The notes under the pieces: model-generated
Database searches by the model: none
The model's input: the letters and a program-made list of their open reading frames with translations, nothing else
What the model was told of the DNA's origin: nothing
Part shown: positions 8,519-16,819 of the stretch, piece after piece
Layout of the letters: each line of letters opens with the position of its first letter
Position numbering within the stretch: the stretch's first letter is position 1
Made by a program: the position numbers and the translations under genes
Origin: Kitasatospora sp. MMS16-BH015
GTDB taxonomy: Bacteria; Actinomycetota; Actinomycetes; Streptomycetales; Streptomycetaceae
Assembly: GCF_002943525.1 (NCBI RefSeq)
Contig: NZ_CP025394.1
Coordinates: forward strand, 5,332,001 to 5,396,000
DNA length: 64,000 bases
Reading direction: 5' to 3'

Positions 8519-8575
8519 GAGCGCACAACCACGCAACCGCACGAGCGCACAAGCACGCAGGCATACAGGCACGCA
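8519..8575 (+). repeat. Short imperfect tandem repeats before the SEDS gene
   Basis: A 17-bp word GAGCGCACAA(C/G)CACGCA occurs at 8519-8535 and 8543-8559 (period 24); its CACGCA part occurs again at 8570-8575. It lies between the terminator and the SEDS ribosome-binding site. Function unknown. Confidence 0.65.
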
Positions 8576-8611
8576 AGTGCCCCAGCACCGACAGGAATCC
8601 GTAAGGAAGCC

Positions 8612-10105
8612 GTGGCCTCACCCTCAGCCGCCGCGCGGGCCGCCGCCCAGGCCCCGCTCCGACGCCCCGTCAAGAGCCGCCGCAACACCGAGCTCGCGCT
8701 CACCGTGGCGGCGGTGGCCGTCGCCGTCTTCGGTTACATCGAGGTCGGGGTGAACATCGACGGCAAGGTGCCCTCGGGTGCCGCCGGGTACGGTGCCGCG
8801 CTCGGGGTGCTCGCGCTGCTCGCGCACGGGGTGGTGCGCTGGAAGGCCCGGTACGCCGACCCGTTGCTGCTGCCGATCGCGGTGCTGCTCAACGGCATCG
8901 GGCTGGTGGTGATCTACCGCCTCGACCTGGCCACCCCGGGCAGCCAGGCCGCGCCGACCCAACTGCTCTGGTCCACCCTCGGGGTCGCGCTGTTCATCGC
9001 CGCGGTGATCCTTCTGCGCGACCACAAGGTGCTCCAGCGGTACGCGTACCTCGGCGCGCTGGCCGCCCTGGTGCTGCTGGTGCTGCCGATCTTCTTCCCG
9101 CCGGTCTACGGTTCGCGGATCTGGATCAAGATCGGCCCGCTCTCGTTCCAGCCCGGTGAGTTCGCCAAGATCCTGCTGGCGATCTTCTTCGCCGCCTACC
9201 TGGCCGTCCACCGGGACGCGCTCGCCCTCACCGGCCGCCGGGTCTGGCGGTTCCAGCTGCCGCGCGGGCGGGTGCTCGGCCCGGTGCTGCTGATCTGGGC
9301 GGCCTTCGTCGGGGTGCTGGTGCTGGAGACCGACCTGGGCACCTCGCTGCTCTTCTTCGGCCTCTTCGTGGTGATGCTGTACGTGGCCACCGCCCGCAGC
9401 GGGTGGATCGCGATCGGCCTGTTCCTGGCCGCCGTCGGCGCGGTCGCGGTCGGCTGGCTCTCGCCGCACGTGCACAGTCGGGTCACCGACTGGCTCGACC
9501 CGCTGGGGTCGATCGCCGCCGGTCAGGGCCCCAACCAGATCGCCCAGTCGCTGTTCGCCTTCGCCTGGGGCGGCCTGCTCGGCGCCGGGCTGGGCAACGG
9601 CCACTCGATCCTGATCCAGTTCGCCGCCAAGTCCGACTTCATCCTGGCCACCATCGGCGAGGAGCTCGGCCTGGTCGGGCTGATCGCGGTCCTGCTGCTG
9701 TACGCCCTGCTGATCTCGCGCGGCTTCCGCGCGGGCATCGCCCTGCGCGACCCGTTCGGGAGGTTGCTGGCGATCGGGCTCGCGGCCATCGTCGGCATCC
9801 AGCTCTTCGTGGTCGCGGGCGGGGTGCTCGACCTGATCCCGCTGACCGGCATGACGCTGCCGTTCATCGCCCAGGGCGGTTCCTCGGTGGTGACCAACTG
9901 GATCATCGTCGCGCTGCTGATCCGGATGAGCGACATCGCCCGCCGCCCCGAGCCGGAACCGACTCCGGGGCCGACTCCGGGGCCGACTCCTGAGCCGGGC
10001 CCCGCACCCGCGCCCGTACTCGGACCCGCGCCCGCACCCCTACCCCCACCCCCACCCGCACCCGAGCCCGGACCCCCGTCCGCGCCCGAACCGGAGGGCT
10101 CCTGA
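8612..10105 (+). CDS. SEDS peptidoglycan glycosyltransferase (FtsW/RodA family)
   Basis: A ~497-residue polytopic protein with about ten membrane helices. It carries SEDS landmarks: a FQPGEFAKILL stretch, LETDLGTSLLF, EELGLVG and a late QGGSSVV before the last helix. The family polymerises lipid II together with a class B transpeptidase, and that partner follows with overlapping stop and start. GTG 8612 is chosen because AAGGAAG lies just upstream; reading further upstream would cross the terminator and the DUF1269 gene. The last ~50 residues are an unusual Pro/Glu/Ala tail with PTPGP repeats. FtsW versus RodA cannot be decided from sequence. Confidence 0.88.
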   Translation: MASPSAAARAAAQAPLRRPVKSRRNTELALTVAAVAVAVFGYIEVGVNIDGKVPSGAAGYGAALGVLALLAHGVVRWKARYADPLLLPIAVLLNGIGLVVIYRLDLATPGSQAAPTQLLWSTLGVALFIAAVILLRDHKVLQRYAYLGALAALVLLVLPIFFPPVYGSRIWIKIGPLSFQPGEFAKILLAIFFAAYLAVHRDALALTGRRVWRFQLPRGRVLGPVLLIWAAFVGVLVLETDLGTSLLFFGLFVVMLYVATARSGWIAIGLFLAAVGAVAVGWLSPHVHSRVTDWLDPLGSIAAGQGPNQIAQSLFAFAWGGLLGAGLGNGHSILIQFAAKSDFILATIGEELGLVGLIAVLLLYALLISRGFRAGIALRDPFGRLLAIGLAAIVGIQLFVVAGGVLDLIPLTGMTLPFIAQGGSSVVTNWIIVALLIRMSDIARRPEPEPTPGPTPGPTPEPGPAPAPVLGPAPAPLPPPPPAPEPGPPSAPEPEGS

Positions 10106-11655
10106 TGTTCGGTCGCAGTCGCACCGCCCCCGCCGGAGAAGGCGGGAAGGGCAGCCCCAAGGGCAGGGGGAACGGCCCGCAGGGGCTGCCCGGCATCTCC
10201 ACCACCGGCCGCCGGGCGGGCACCTTCTGCATGCTGCTGATCGTCGCGCTGGCCGTGCAGGCCACCCGGATCCAGGTCTTCCAGGCCGATTCGCTGGACC
10301 ACAACTCGGCCAACCAGCGCCTCACCATCGAGCGGTACGGCCAGCCGCGCGGCAACATCCTGGTGGGTGCCGATCCGGTCACCGGCTCCGCACCCACCGG
10401 CGGCCGGTACGACTACAAGCGCACCTACACCGACGGCCCGCAGTACGCCGCCGTCACCGGCTTCTCCTCGCAGACCTACGGCAACACCCAGCTGGAGGGC
10501 ACCGAGGACGAGCTGCTCTCCGGCACCGACACCCGGCTCGCCGGCTGGGCGCTCTGGGACGAGATCGCCCGCAAGCAGAACCCCGGCGGCGACGTCTTCA
10601 CCACCATCGACAAGGCCGCTCAGCAGGCCGCGATGAAGGGCCTGGGCGACCAGAAGGGCGCGGTGGCCGCGATCGAGCCGGCCACCGGCCGGATCCTCGC
10701 GCTGGCCAGCACCCCCAGCTACGACCCCGGCAGCTTCGCGGGCGCCGGCAAGACCGACCAACAGGCCTGGGACCGGCTCCAGGCCGACACCAACCAGCCG
10801 ATGCTCAACCGGGCGCTGCGTCAGATCTACCCGCCCGGCTCCACCTTCAAGGTGGTCACGGCCACGGCGGCCCTGGCCAACGGCGTGGTCACCGACATCG
10901 ACAAGGGCACCGGCGCGCCCTATCCGTACGTGATGCCCGGCACCACCACCCCGCTGGTCAACGACACCACCGCCTGCGACGAGCCGAACCAGACCCTGGA
11001 CCAGGCGATGGTCAGCTCCTGCAACAGCGTGATGGGCTACCTCGGCGTCCAGGTCGGCCTGGACAAGATGGTGGCGATGGCGCAGAGCTTCGGCTTCAAC
11101 GACCCCAGGCTCGACATCCCGGTGCGGGCGGCCCGGAGCAACTTCGACACCAAGATGAACCAGTCGCAGGTCGCGCTCTCCTCGATCGGCCAGTTCGACA
11201 CCGCCGCCACCCCGTTGGTGATGGCGATGGTCGCGGCCGGGGTGGCCAACAACGGCACGGTGATGCATCCACAGCTTGTGGACAAGCTGACCAAGAGCGA
11301 CGGCAGCAGCGTCCAGGTGATGAAGCCCCGGACCTACCGGCAGGCGATGAGCCCGGCCGTGGCCCGCCAGGTGCAGCAGCTGATGACGGACGTGGTGGAG
11401 AGCGGCACCGGCTGCAGCGCCCGGATCGGCGGCGCGACCGTCGGCGGCAAGACCGGCACCGCCCAGCACGGGGTGGACAACTCCGGCATCCCGTACGCCT
11501 GGTTCATCTCCTGGGCCAAGCCCAGCGGCTCCGACCAGGTGCCCCCGGTGGCCGTCGCGGTGGTGATCGCCGACAGCGGCGCGACCGACGTCACCGGCGG
11601 CGGCCTGGCCGCCCCGATCGCCAGATCGGTGATGCAGAGCATCCTCGACCGCTGA
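10105..11655 (+). CDS. Class B penicillin-binding protein (transpeptidase), SEDS partner
   Basis: A 516-residue membrane-anchored D,D-transpeptidase. One N-terminal helix (about 36-56) precedes a PBP dimer domain and the transpeptidase domain. The motifs are SxxK (STFK, near 246), SxN (SCN, near 305) and KTGTA (near 449). ATG 10105 shares its A with the SEDS stop (TGATG), so translation is coupled, as for other SEDS-PBP pairs that make and crosslink glycan. The length fits PbpA-type proteins. It is a paralogue, not a duplicate, of the PBP at 19644-21341, which has an extra N-terminal domain. Confidence 0.9.
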   Translation: MFGRSRTAPAGEGGKGSPKGRGNGPQGLPGISTTGRRAGTFCMLLIVALAVQATRIQVFQADSLDHNSANQRLTIERYGQPRGNILVGADPVTGSAPTGGRYDYKRTYTDGPQYAAVTGFSSQTYGNTQLEGTEDELLSGTDTRLAGWALWDEIARKQNPGGDVFTTIDKAAQQAAMKGLGDQKGAVAAIEPATGRILALASTPSYDPGSFAGAGKTDQQAWDRLQADTNQPMLNRALRQIYPPGSTFKVVTATAALANGVVTDIDKGTGAPYPYVMPGTTTPLVNDTTACDEPNQTLDQAMVSSCNSVMGYLGVQVGLDKMVAMAQSFGFNDPRLDIPVRAARSNFDTKMNQSQVALSSIGQFDTAATPLVMAMVAAGVANNGTVMHPQLVDKLTKSDGSSVQVMKPRTYRQAMSPAVARQVQQLMTDVVESGTGCSARIGGATVGGKTGTAQHGVDNSGIPYAWFISWAKPSGSDQVPPVAVAVVIADSGATDVTGGGLAAPIARSVMQSILDR

Positions 11656-11784
11656 CCCCCGGAACACTCCCGCCCACTCGCGCACCACCCCTCACCAGTG
11701 AAGCTGCCCGATCGGGCAACTCCCGTCGCCGGAAGGCCTCATGACCGTCTGGCATCATCGAGAGCTTCCACAGGGCTCGCACGC

Positions 11785-11869
11785 CAGTACGTCGGCACCT
11801 CAGCAGTACGCAGGCAGTACCGCAGCAGCACTCCGGTAGTGCTCAGGTAGTGCTCCGGCGGTTCGCCGG
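11785..11869 (+). repeat. 11-bp-period repeat array upstream of the first DUF2079 gene
   Basis: The words CAGTAC, CAGTAC, CAGCAC, TAGTGC and TAGTGC begin at 11804, 11815, 11826, 11837 and 11848, exactly 11 bp apart, mostly followed by a (T/G)C(A/C)GG-like tail. A further CAGTAC at 11785 and a decayed unit at 11859 flank them. One unit per helical turn suggests stacked protein sites or phased bending rather than chance. Confidence 0.7.
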
Positions 11870-11914
11870 TGACGGCGGGCGGCCCGGCGAGACCGCATTC
11901 CGGGGGGAATACGC

Positions 11915-13342
11915 GTGACCACGTTGACCACGGCCGCATCCGTACGGGTCGAGCCGGAGATACCCGAGCGCCCGGCCGTGGGCGCCCCGGGCCGGTACCT
12001 GCCCTGGGCGCTCACGCTGCTCTTCTTCGCCGTCTACACCACGCTCGCCTTCCGGCGGCAGGACCAGGCGCTGACCACCGGGTACGACCTGGGGATCTTC
12101 GAGCAGGCCGTCCGGGGCTACGCCGAGGGCCACGCCCCGATCGTGGCGCTCAAGGCGGACGGCTTCAACCAGCTCGGCGACCACTTCTCGCCGGTGCTGG
12201 CGCTGATCGCCCCGCTCTACTGGCTCTGGCCCGGGGCGAAGGCGCTGCTGCTCGCCCAGGCCGCGCTCTTCGCGCTGGCCGTGCACCCGCTGACCTCCTG
12301 GGCGCAGCGCCGGCTCGGCACCGGCACCGCGCTGGTGGTCGGCCTCGGCTACGGCGCCTCCTGGGGCATCGCCTCGGCGGCCGGCTTCGACTTCCACGAG
12401 ATCTGCTTCGCGGTGCCGCTGGTGGCGTACGCGACGGTGGCGCTGGGGGAGGGGCGGCTCGGCCACGCGGTGGCCTGGGCCGCGCCGCTGGTGCTGGTCA
12501 AGGAGGACCTGGGGCTGACCGTGGCGGCCTTCGGCGCCCTGGTCGCCTGGCAGGGGGCGCGCCGGCTGGGTCTGGCCACGGTGGTCTTCGGGCTGGCCGC
12601 CACGGCGCTGGAGATGCTGGTGCTGCTGCCCGCGATGAACCCGGGCGGCGAGTTCGCCTACTGGGGCCAGATGGACGGCAGCGCGGCCGCCGGCGGCGGC
12701 CACAGCCTGCTCAGCCTCCCGCTGGACCTGATCACCCCGGCCGACAAGGCCCGCACCCTGATCCTGCTGCTCGCCCCGACGGCGGCGCTGGCGCTGCGCT
12801 CCCCGCTGCTGGCGCTCGCCCTGCCGACGCTCGGCTGGCGGCTGCTCTCGGCCAACCCGAACTACTGGACCACCTACTACCACTACAGCGCCGTGCTGAT
12901 GCCGATCCTGTTCGCCGCCTTCGTGGACGCGCTGCACCGGCGCGGCCTGACCACCCGGGCCAGGCGCGGGGTGCTCGCGGTGAGCCTGGCCGTGACGGCC
13001 CTCCTGGTCCCCACCTACCCGCTCGGCCAGCTCGCCACCGGCGCGCTCTGGGCGCACTCGGACCGGGCGGCGACGGTGCACCGGCTGCTGGACCGGATCC
13101 CGGACGGGGCCAGGGTGGCCGCCTCCAACCGGCTGGTGCCGCAGCTCACCGACCGCTGCACGGTGATCCTCTTCGACCGCCCCGAGCGGTGGAACACGGC
13201 CGAGTGGCTCGCCGTGGACGAGGGCAAGCCGATGGGCTGGCCGCTCACCCCGGCCCAGGAGCTGGACGAGCTGGCGCTGGCCAAGTCGGACGGCTACCGG
13301 GTGGTGGTCTCCGAGGACGGCGTGACCCTGCTGCACCGGTGA
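11915..13342 (+). CDS. DUF2079 multi-spanning membrane protein
   Basis: A 475-residue polytopic protein of the DUF2079 family, probably glycosyltransferase-like by its topology and acidic first-loop motif (GYDLGIFEQAV, then GDHFSPVLAL). About ten hydrophobic helices are followed by a ~90-residue soluble C-terminal part. GTG 11915 follows GGGGGGAA. A paralogue lies directly downstream with the same motifs in the same order. An 11-bp-period repeat array lies just upstream. The substrate is unknown; with wall-synthesis genes on one side and a protein mannosyltransferase nearby, an envelope glycan role is plausible but unproven. Confidence 0.8.
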   Translation: MTTLTTAASVRVEPEIPERPAVGAPGRYLPWALTLLFFAVYTTLAFRRQDQALTTGYDLGIFEQAVRGYAEGHAPIVALKADGFNQLGDHFSPVLALIAPLYWLWPGAKALLLAQAALFALAVHPLTSWAQRRLGTGTALVVGLGYGASWGIASAAGFDFHEICFAVPLVAYATVALGEGRLGHAVAWAAPLVLVKEDLGLTVAAFGALVAWQGARRLGLATVVFGLAATALEMLVLLPAMNPGGEFAYWGQMDGSAAAGGGHSLLSLPLDLITPADKARTLILLLAPTAALALRSPLLALALPTLGWRLLSANPNYWTTYYHYSAVLMPILFAAFVDALHRRGLTTRARRGVLAVSLAVTALLVPTYPLGQLATGALWAHSDRAATVHRLLDRIPDGARVAASNRLVPQLTDRCTVILFDRPERWNTAEWLAVDEGKPMGWPLTPAQELDELALAKSDGYRVVVSEDGVTLLHR

Positions 13343-13387
13343 TTCCGAGGAGACTGCCGACGGGTCGAACCCGCTGTTCCGTTTCCT

Positions 13388-13452
13388 GTGACCGCACTGT
13401 GACGGCCAGGGTGACGGACGTCACGGAGCGCCCGGGGGCCTGCGGCTAGCGT
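13388..13452 (+). promoter_or_regulatory. Promoter region with GTGAC repeats and a Crp-like site
   Basis: GTGAC occurs at 13388, 13399 and 13411 and inverted at 13420. The unit 13411-13424 fits GTG-N6-GNCAC, the Crp motif described for Streptomyces coelicolor. A TAGCGT -10-like hexamer follows at 13447-13452, 55 bp before the next start. Confidence 0.45.
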
Positions 13453-13506
13453 GGGTGGCTTGGCCCGTGCCGTCCGGCCGGGCCGTCGACCGGGGGGACC
13501 AGCGCC

Positions 13507-15201
13507 ATGCCCACGTCCAGCGGAGCGGCCACCGAGCAGGCGGACGCCCCCGCCGCCCTGGGCATCCCCCGACAGGCCGGCTCCCAGCAGGCCGGAGCCT
13601 CGTGGGCGGGCCCCCGGGAGCCGCAGCGGACGACCTCCCGCCGCCGGGCCCGGCGGCGGACCCTGCTGCTGATGCTGCTCTGCGCCGGCGTCAGCTTCGC
13701 GCTCGGCCTCCAGCAGTGGACGGCCGTCCAGATCGGCGGCTTCGACCTCTCGATATTCGACCAGGGCATCCGCGGCTACGCACACTTCGGCCTGCCGATC
13801 TCCGAGGTCAAGAGCTACCACCACGAGTTCCCGCCCGGCTTCTCGCTGCTCGGCGACCACTTCTCCCCGGTACTGGCCCTGCTCGCCCCGCTCTACTGGG
13901 TCTGGAACGACCCCCGCACCCTGATGCTCGGCCAGGCCCTGCTCTTCGCGGCGGGCGTGCCGCTGGTCCGCCGGATCGCGCTGCGCTGCTTCGCCCCGGT
14001 CGGCGGGTACGAGACCACCGGCACCGGCCGGGAGGCCGCCCGCCGGGCCGCCGACCTGGCCGGGCTGGTCTACGCGCTGGGCTGGCCGCTGCTGACCGCC
14101 GCCAAGAGCGGCTTCCACGAGGTGGCCTTCGCCGTCCCGCTCACCCTGCTGATGTTCGAGCGGGGGATGGCCCGCCGCTACGGCACCATGGCGCTGGCCG
14201 CCCTGCTGCTCTGCGGCACCAAGGAGGACATGGGGCTGCTGGTCGGCGCGTACGGCCTGGTCCTGCTGCTGCGCAGCCGCCGGGCCCGCGACCCGCGCGG
14301 CCTCGGGTACGGGATCGGCCTGCTGGTCGGCGGCCCGGTGGCGGCGGCCCTCGCGATCGGCTGGCTGGTCCCGGCGATGGGCGGCCAGCCCGGCTACTAC
14401 TGGAACTACGGCTCGCTCGGCCCCGACGCGGGCTCCGCCCTGCGCAACGTGCTGGCCGACCCCTCGCTGCTGCTGCAGGACCTGTTCTCCACCCCGGTCA
14501 AGTCGCTGCTGGTGCTCTGGCTGTTCGGCACCCTGCTCCTGCTGCCGCTGCGCTCGGCCACCACGCTCTGCGCGCTGCCGCTGCTGACCGAGCGGGTGCT
14601 CTCCGACAACCCCAACCACTGGCCGATCACCCACCACTACGACGCCTTCCTCTGGCCGGTGCTGCTCACCGCGGCCCTGGAGGCACTCGGCCGGCTGCAC
14701 GCCCGCGAGCCGCAGCGCCGCACGGCCCGCCGGCTCGGGCTCACGGTGGCCGCGTGCTCGCTGGTGGCGGCGGTGCCGCTGGGCATCGGCGGCCTGCTGC
14801 TGCCGACCAGCTGGACGCCCAAGCCCAGCGCCGCCGCGATGGTCCGGGCCGCCGAGCTGATCCCGGACGGCGCCACCGTGGAGGCCGACAACCAGGTGGT
14901 GCCCCGGCTGGCCGCCCGGACCGACGCCGTGCTGGTGGACGGCACCCCGCGCGGGCGCGCGTACGTGCTGATCCGGCCGCAGGTGCGGACCTTCCCCTTC
15001 CAGTCGGCCCAGCAGCAGGCGGACCGGGTGGCCCTGCTGCTGGCCCACGGCTACCGCCAGATCTGGGCGGAGGACGGCGTGGTGCTGCTGCACCGGGAGT
15101 CCACCGAGCCGGTCCCCGGCGAGCACGTGCCCGGCCCGGGCAGCAAGCCGGTGCAGGACGTCGTCCCGAAGGACGTCGGCCGCAACCTCTTCCGGGGGTA
15201 A
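13507..15201 (+). CDS. DUF2079 multi-spanning membrane protein (second copy)
   Basis: A 564-residue paralogue of the upstream protein, sharing GFDLSIFDQGI, GDHFSPVLALLAPLYW and an HHYDAF segment in place of YHYSAV. It differs by a ~50-residue polar N-terminus before the first helix, a longer luminal part and a ~20-residue polar tail ending DVGRNLFRG. The 164-bp gap and its own promoter-like region suggest separate control from the first copy. ATG 13507 has only a weak ribosome-binding site, so the exact start is moderately certain. Confidence 0.8.
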   Translation: MPTSSGAATEQADAPAALGIPRQAGSQQAGASWAGPREPQRTTSRRRARRRTLLLMLLCAGVSFALGLQQWTAVQIGGFDLSIFDQGIRGYAHFGLPISEVKSYHHEFPPGFSLLGDHFSPVLALLAPLYWVWNDPRTLMLGQALLFAAGVPLVRRIALRCFAPVGGYETTGTGREAARRAADLAGLVYALGWPLLTAAKSGFHEVAFAVPLTLLMFERGMARRYGTMALAALLLCGTKEDMGLLVGAYGLVLLLRSRRARDPRGLGYGIGLLVGGPVAAALAIGWLVPAMGGQPGYYWNYGSLGPDAGSALRNVLADPSLLLQDLFSTPVKSLLVLWLFGTLLLLPLRSATTLCALPLLTERVLSDNPNHWPITHHYDAFLWPVLLTAALEALGRLHAREPQRRTARRLGLTVAACSLVAAVPLGIGGLLLPTSWTPKPSAAAMVRAAELIPDGATVEADNQVVPRLAARTDAVLVDGTPRGRAYVLIRPQVRTFPFQSAQQQADRVALLLAHGYRQIWAEDGVVLLHRESTEPVPGEHVPGPGSKPVQDVVPKDVGRNLFRG

Positions 15202-15213
15202 GGCCGGCCCGTT

Positions 15214-15244
15214 TTGCGTGGCACGCGGAGTGACGGGGTACTGT
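15214..15244 (+). promoter_or_regulatory. Possible promoter of the amino-acid permease
   Basis: TTGCGT (15214-15219) and TACTGT (15239-15244) are 19 nt apart, 75 bp before the permease start. The spacing is at the long end. Confidence 0.35.
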
Positions 15245-15318
15245 CCCATGTTCGTTCGTGCCCCCTCCAGGGGTGCTGACCGGCCAGGACACCGTCCCCA
15301 GCCCGAAGGACCCCCGCG

Positions 15319-16800
15319 TTGACCACCCCCACGCCCCTGGCGCAGCGCCTGCTCCGCCGCAAGCCGATCGCGACCCTGGTCGCCGAGAGCGGGGCCGCCG
15401 AGGCCCTGCCCGCCGGTGCGCCCGAGGAGGGCGGCCGGTCCGGCATCCACCTGCGGCGTTCGATCGGGCTCTGGCAGCTCTCCTCGATCGGCATCGGCGC
15501 CACGGTCGGCACCGGCATCTTCTTCGTGCTGAGCAGCGCCGTGCCGGAGGCCGGCCCGGCGGTGATCCTCTCCTTCGTGATCGCGGCGGTCACGGCGGGC
15601 CTGACGGCGCTCTGCTACGCCGAGATGGCCTCGGCCATCCCGGTCTCCGGCTCCTCCTACTCCTACGCGTACGCGACCCTCGGCGAGGGCGTGGCCTTCG
15701 TGGTCGGGGTCTGCCTGCTGCTGGAGTACGGGGTCTCGGCCTCCGCGATCGCGGTCAGCTGGGGCCAGTACCTGAACAAGTTCTTCGACCTGGCCTTCGG
15801 CTTCACCATCCCGGACTGGCTGGCCGCCCCGCCCGGGGACGGCGGGTACTTCAACCTGCCCGCGGTGGTGCTGGTCGCGATGGTGGTCCTGCTGCTGGTC
15901 CGCGGGGTCAGCGAGTCGGCCAAGGTCAACGCGACCATGGTCGGCATCAAGATCGTCATCCTGCTGCTCTTCGTGGCGATCGGCCTGACCGGCTTCCACT
16001 CCGGCAACCTCAGCCCGTTCATGCCGCTGGGCATGAACGGCGTCCAGGTGGCCGCGTCCAGCATCTTCTTCTCCTTCATCGGCCTGGACGCCGTCTCCAC
16101 CGCCGGCGAGGAGGTCAAGGACCCGCGCCGCACCCTACCGCTGGCGATCATCATCTCGCTGGTGGTGGTCACCCTGCTGTACGTGGCGGTGGCCCTCACC
16201 GCGATCGGCGCCCAGCCCTGGAAACAGTTCGACGGCCAGGAGGCCGGGCTGGCCCAGATCCTGCAGGACATCACCGGGCAGAGCTGGCCCGCGATGATGT
16301 TCGCGCTCGGGGCGATCATCTCGATCTTCAGCGTCACCCTGGTGGTGATCTACGGCCAGACCCGCATCCTCTACTCGATGGGCCGGGACGGCATGCTGCC
16401 GGCCAAGTTCGCCGAGCTCTCGCCGCGCACCGGCACCCCGATCTGGAACACCGTGGTGGTCGGCGTCGCCGTCGCCGCGCTGGCCGCCTTCGTGCCCCTG
16501 GACGTGCTGACCGACCTGACCTCGATGGGCACCCTGGTGGCGTTCTCGGTGGTGGCGATCGGCGTGCTGGTGCTGCGCCGCACCCAGCCGGACCTGCCGC
16601 GCGGCTTCAAGGTGCCGGGCTACCCGGTGACCCCGGTGATCAGCGTGGGCTTCTGCGCCTACCTGATCTATGGCCTGCACCCGCTGACCTTCCTCTTCTT
16701 CGGGATCGCGCTGGCCCTGGCCGCAGCCGTCTACTTCGGCTACAGCGTCCACCACTCCAAGCTGAACCGCGCCGTCGAGGAGTCGGTCAACCAGCCCTGA
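15319..16800 (+). CDS. APC superfamily amino-acid permease
   Basis: A 493-residue, 12-13-helix transporter of the cationic amino-acid (CAT/YfnA-like) branch. The first helix carries the Gly-rich substrate motif GIGATVGTGIFF, and the fifth helix region has FSFIGLDAVSTAGEEVKDP, a hallmark of this branch. It probably imports basic or branched amino acids by proton or sodium symport; the substrate cannot be fixed. The start is a TTG at 15319 with CGAAGGA 8 nt upstream. It lies between DUF2079 genes and a membrane protein, with no metabolic partner. Confidence 0.9.
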   Translation: MTTPTPLAQRLLRRKPIATLVAESGAAEALPAGAPEEGGRSGIHLRRSIGLWQLSSIGIGATVGTGIFFVLSSAVPEAGPAVILSFVIAAVTAGLTALCYAEMASAIPVSGSSYSYAYATLGEGVAFVVGVCLLLEYGVSASAIAVSWGQYLNKFFDLAFGFTIPDWLAAPPGDGGYFNLPAVVLVAMVVLLLVRGVSESAKVNATMVGIKIVILLLFVAIGLTGFHSGNLSPFMPLGMNGVQVAASSIFFSFIGLDAVSTAGEEVKDPRRTLPLAIIISLVVVTLLYVAVALTAIGAQPWKQFDGQEAGLAQILQDITGQSWPAMMFALGAIISIFSVTLVVIYGQTRILYSMGRDGMLPAKFAELSPRTGTPIWNTVVVGVAVAALAAFVPLDVLTDLTSMGTLVAFSVVAIGVLVLRRTQPDLPRGFKVPGYPVTPVISVGFCAYLIYGLHPLTFLFFGIALALAAAVYFGYSVHHSKLNRAVEESVNQP

Positions 16801-16819
16801 CGACGGCTACCATTCACTC

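Noticed and set aside
13294-15999. A 901-codon open frame on the minus strand opposite the second DUF2079 gene and the permease.
   Set aside because: Its product is Gly/Gln/Arg/His-rich without family motifs and mirrors high-GC codon structure of two clear plus-strand membrane genes; it is a shadow frame.
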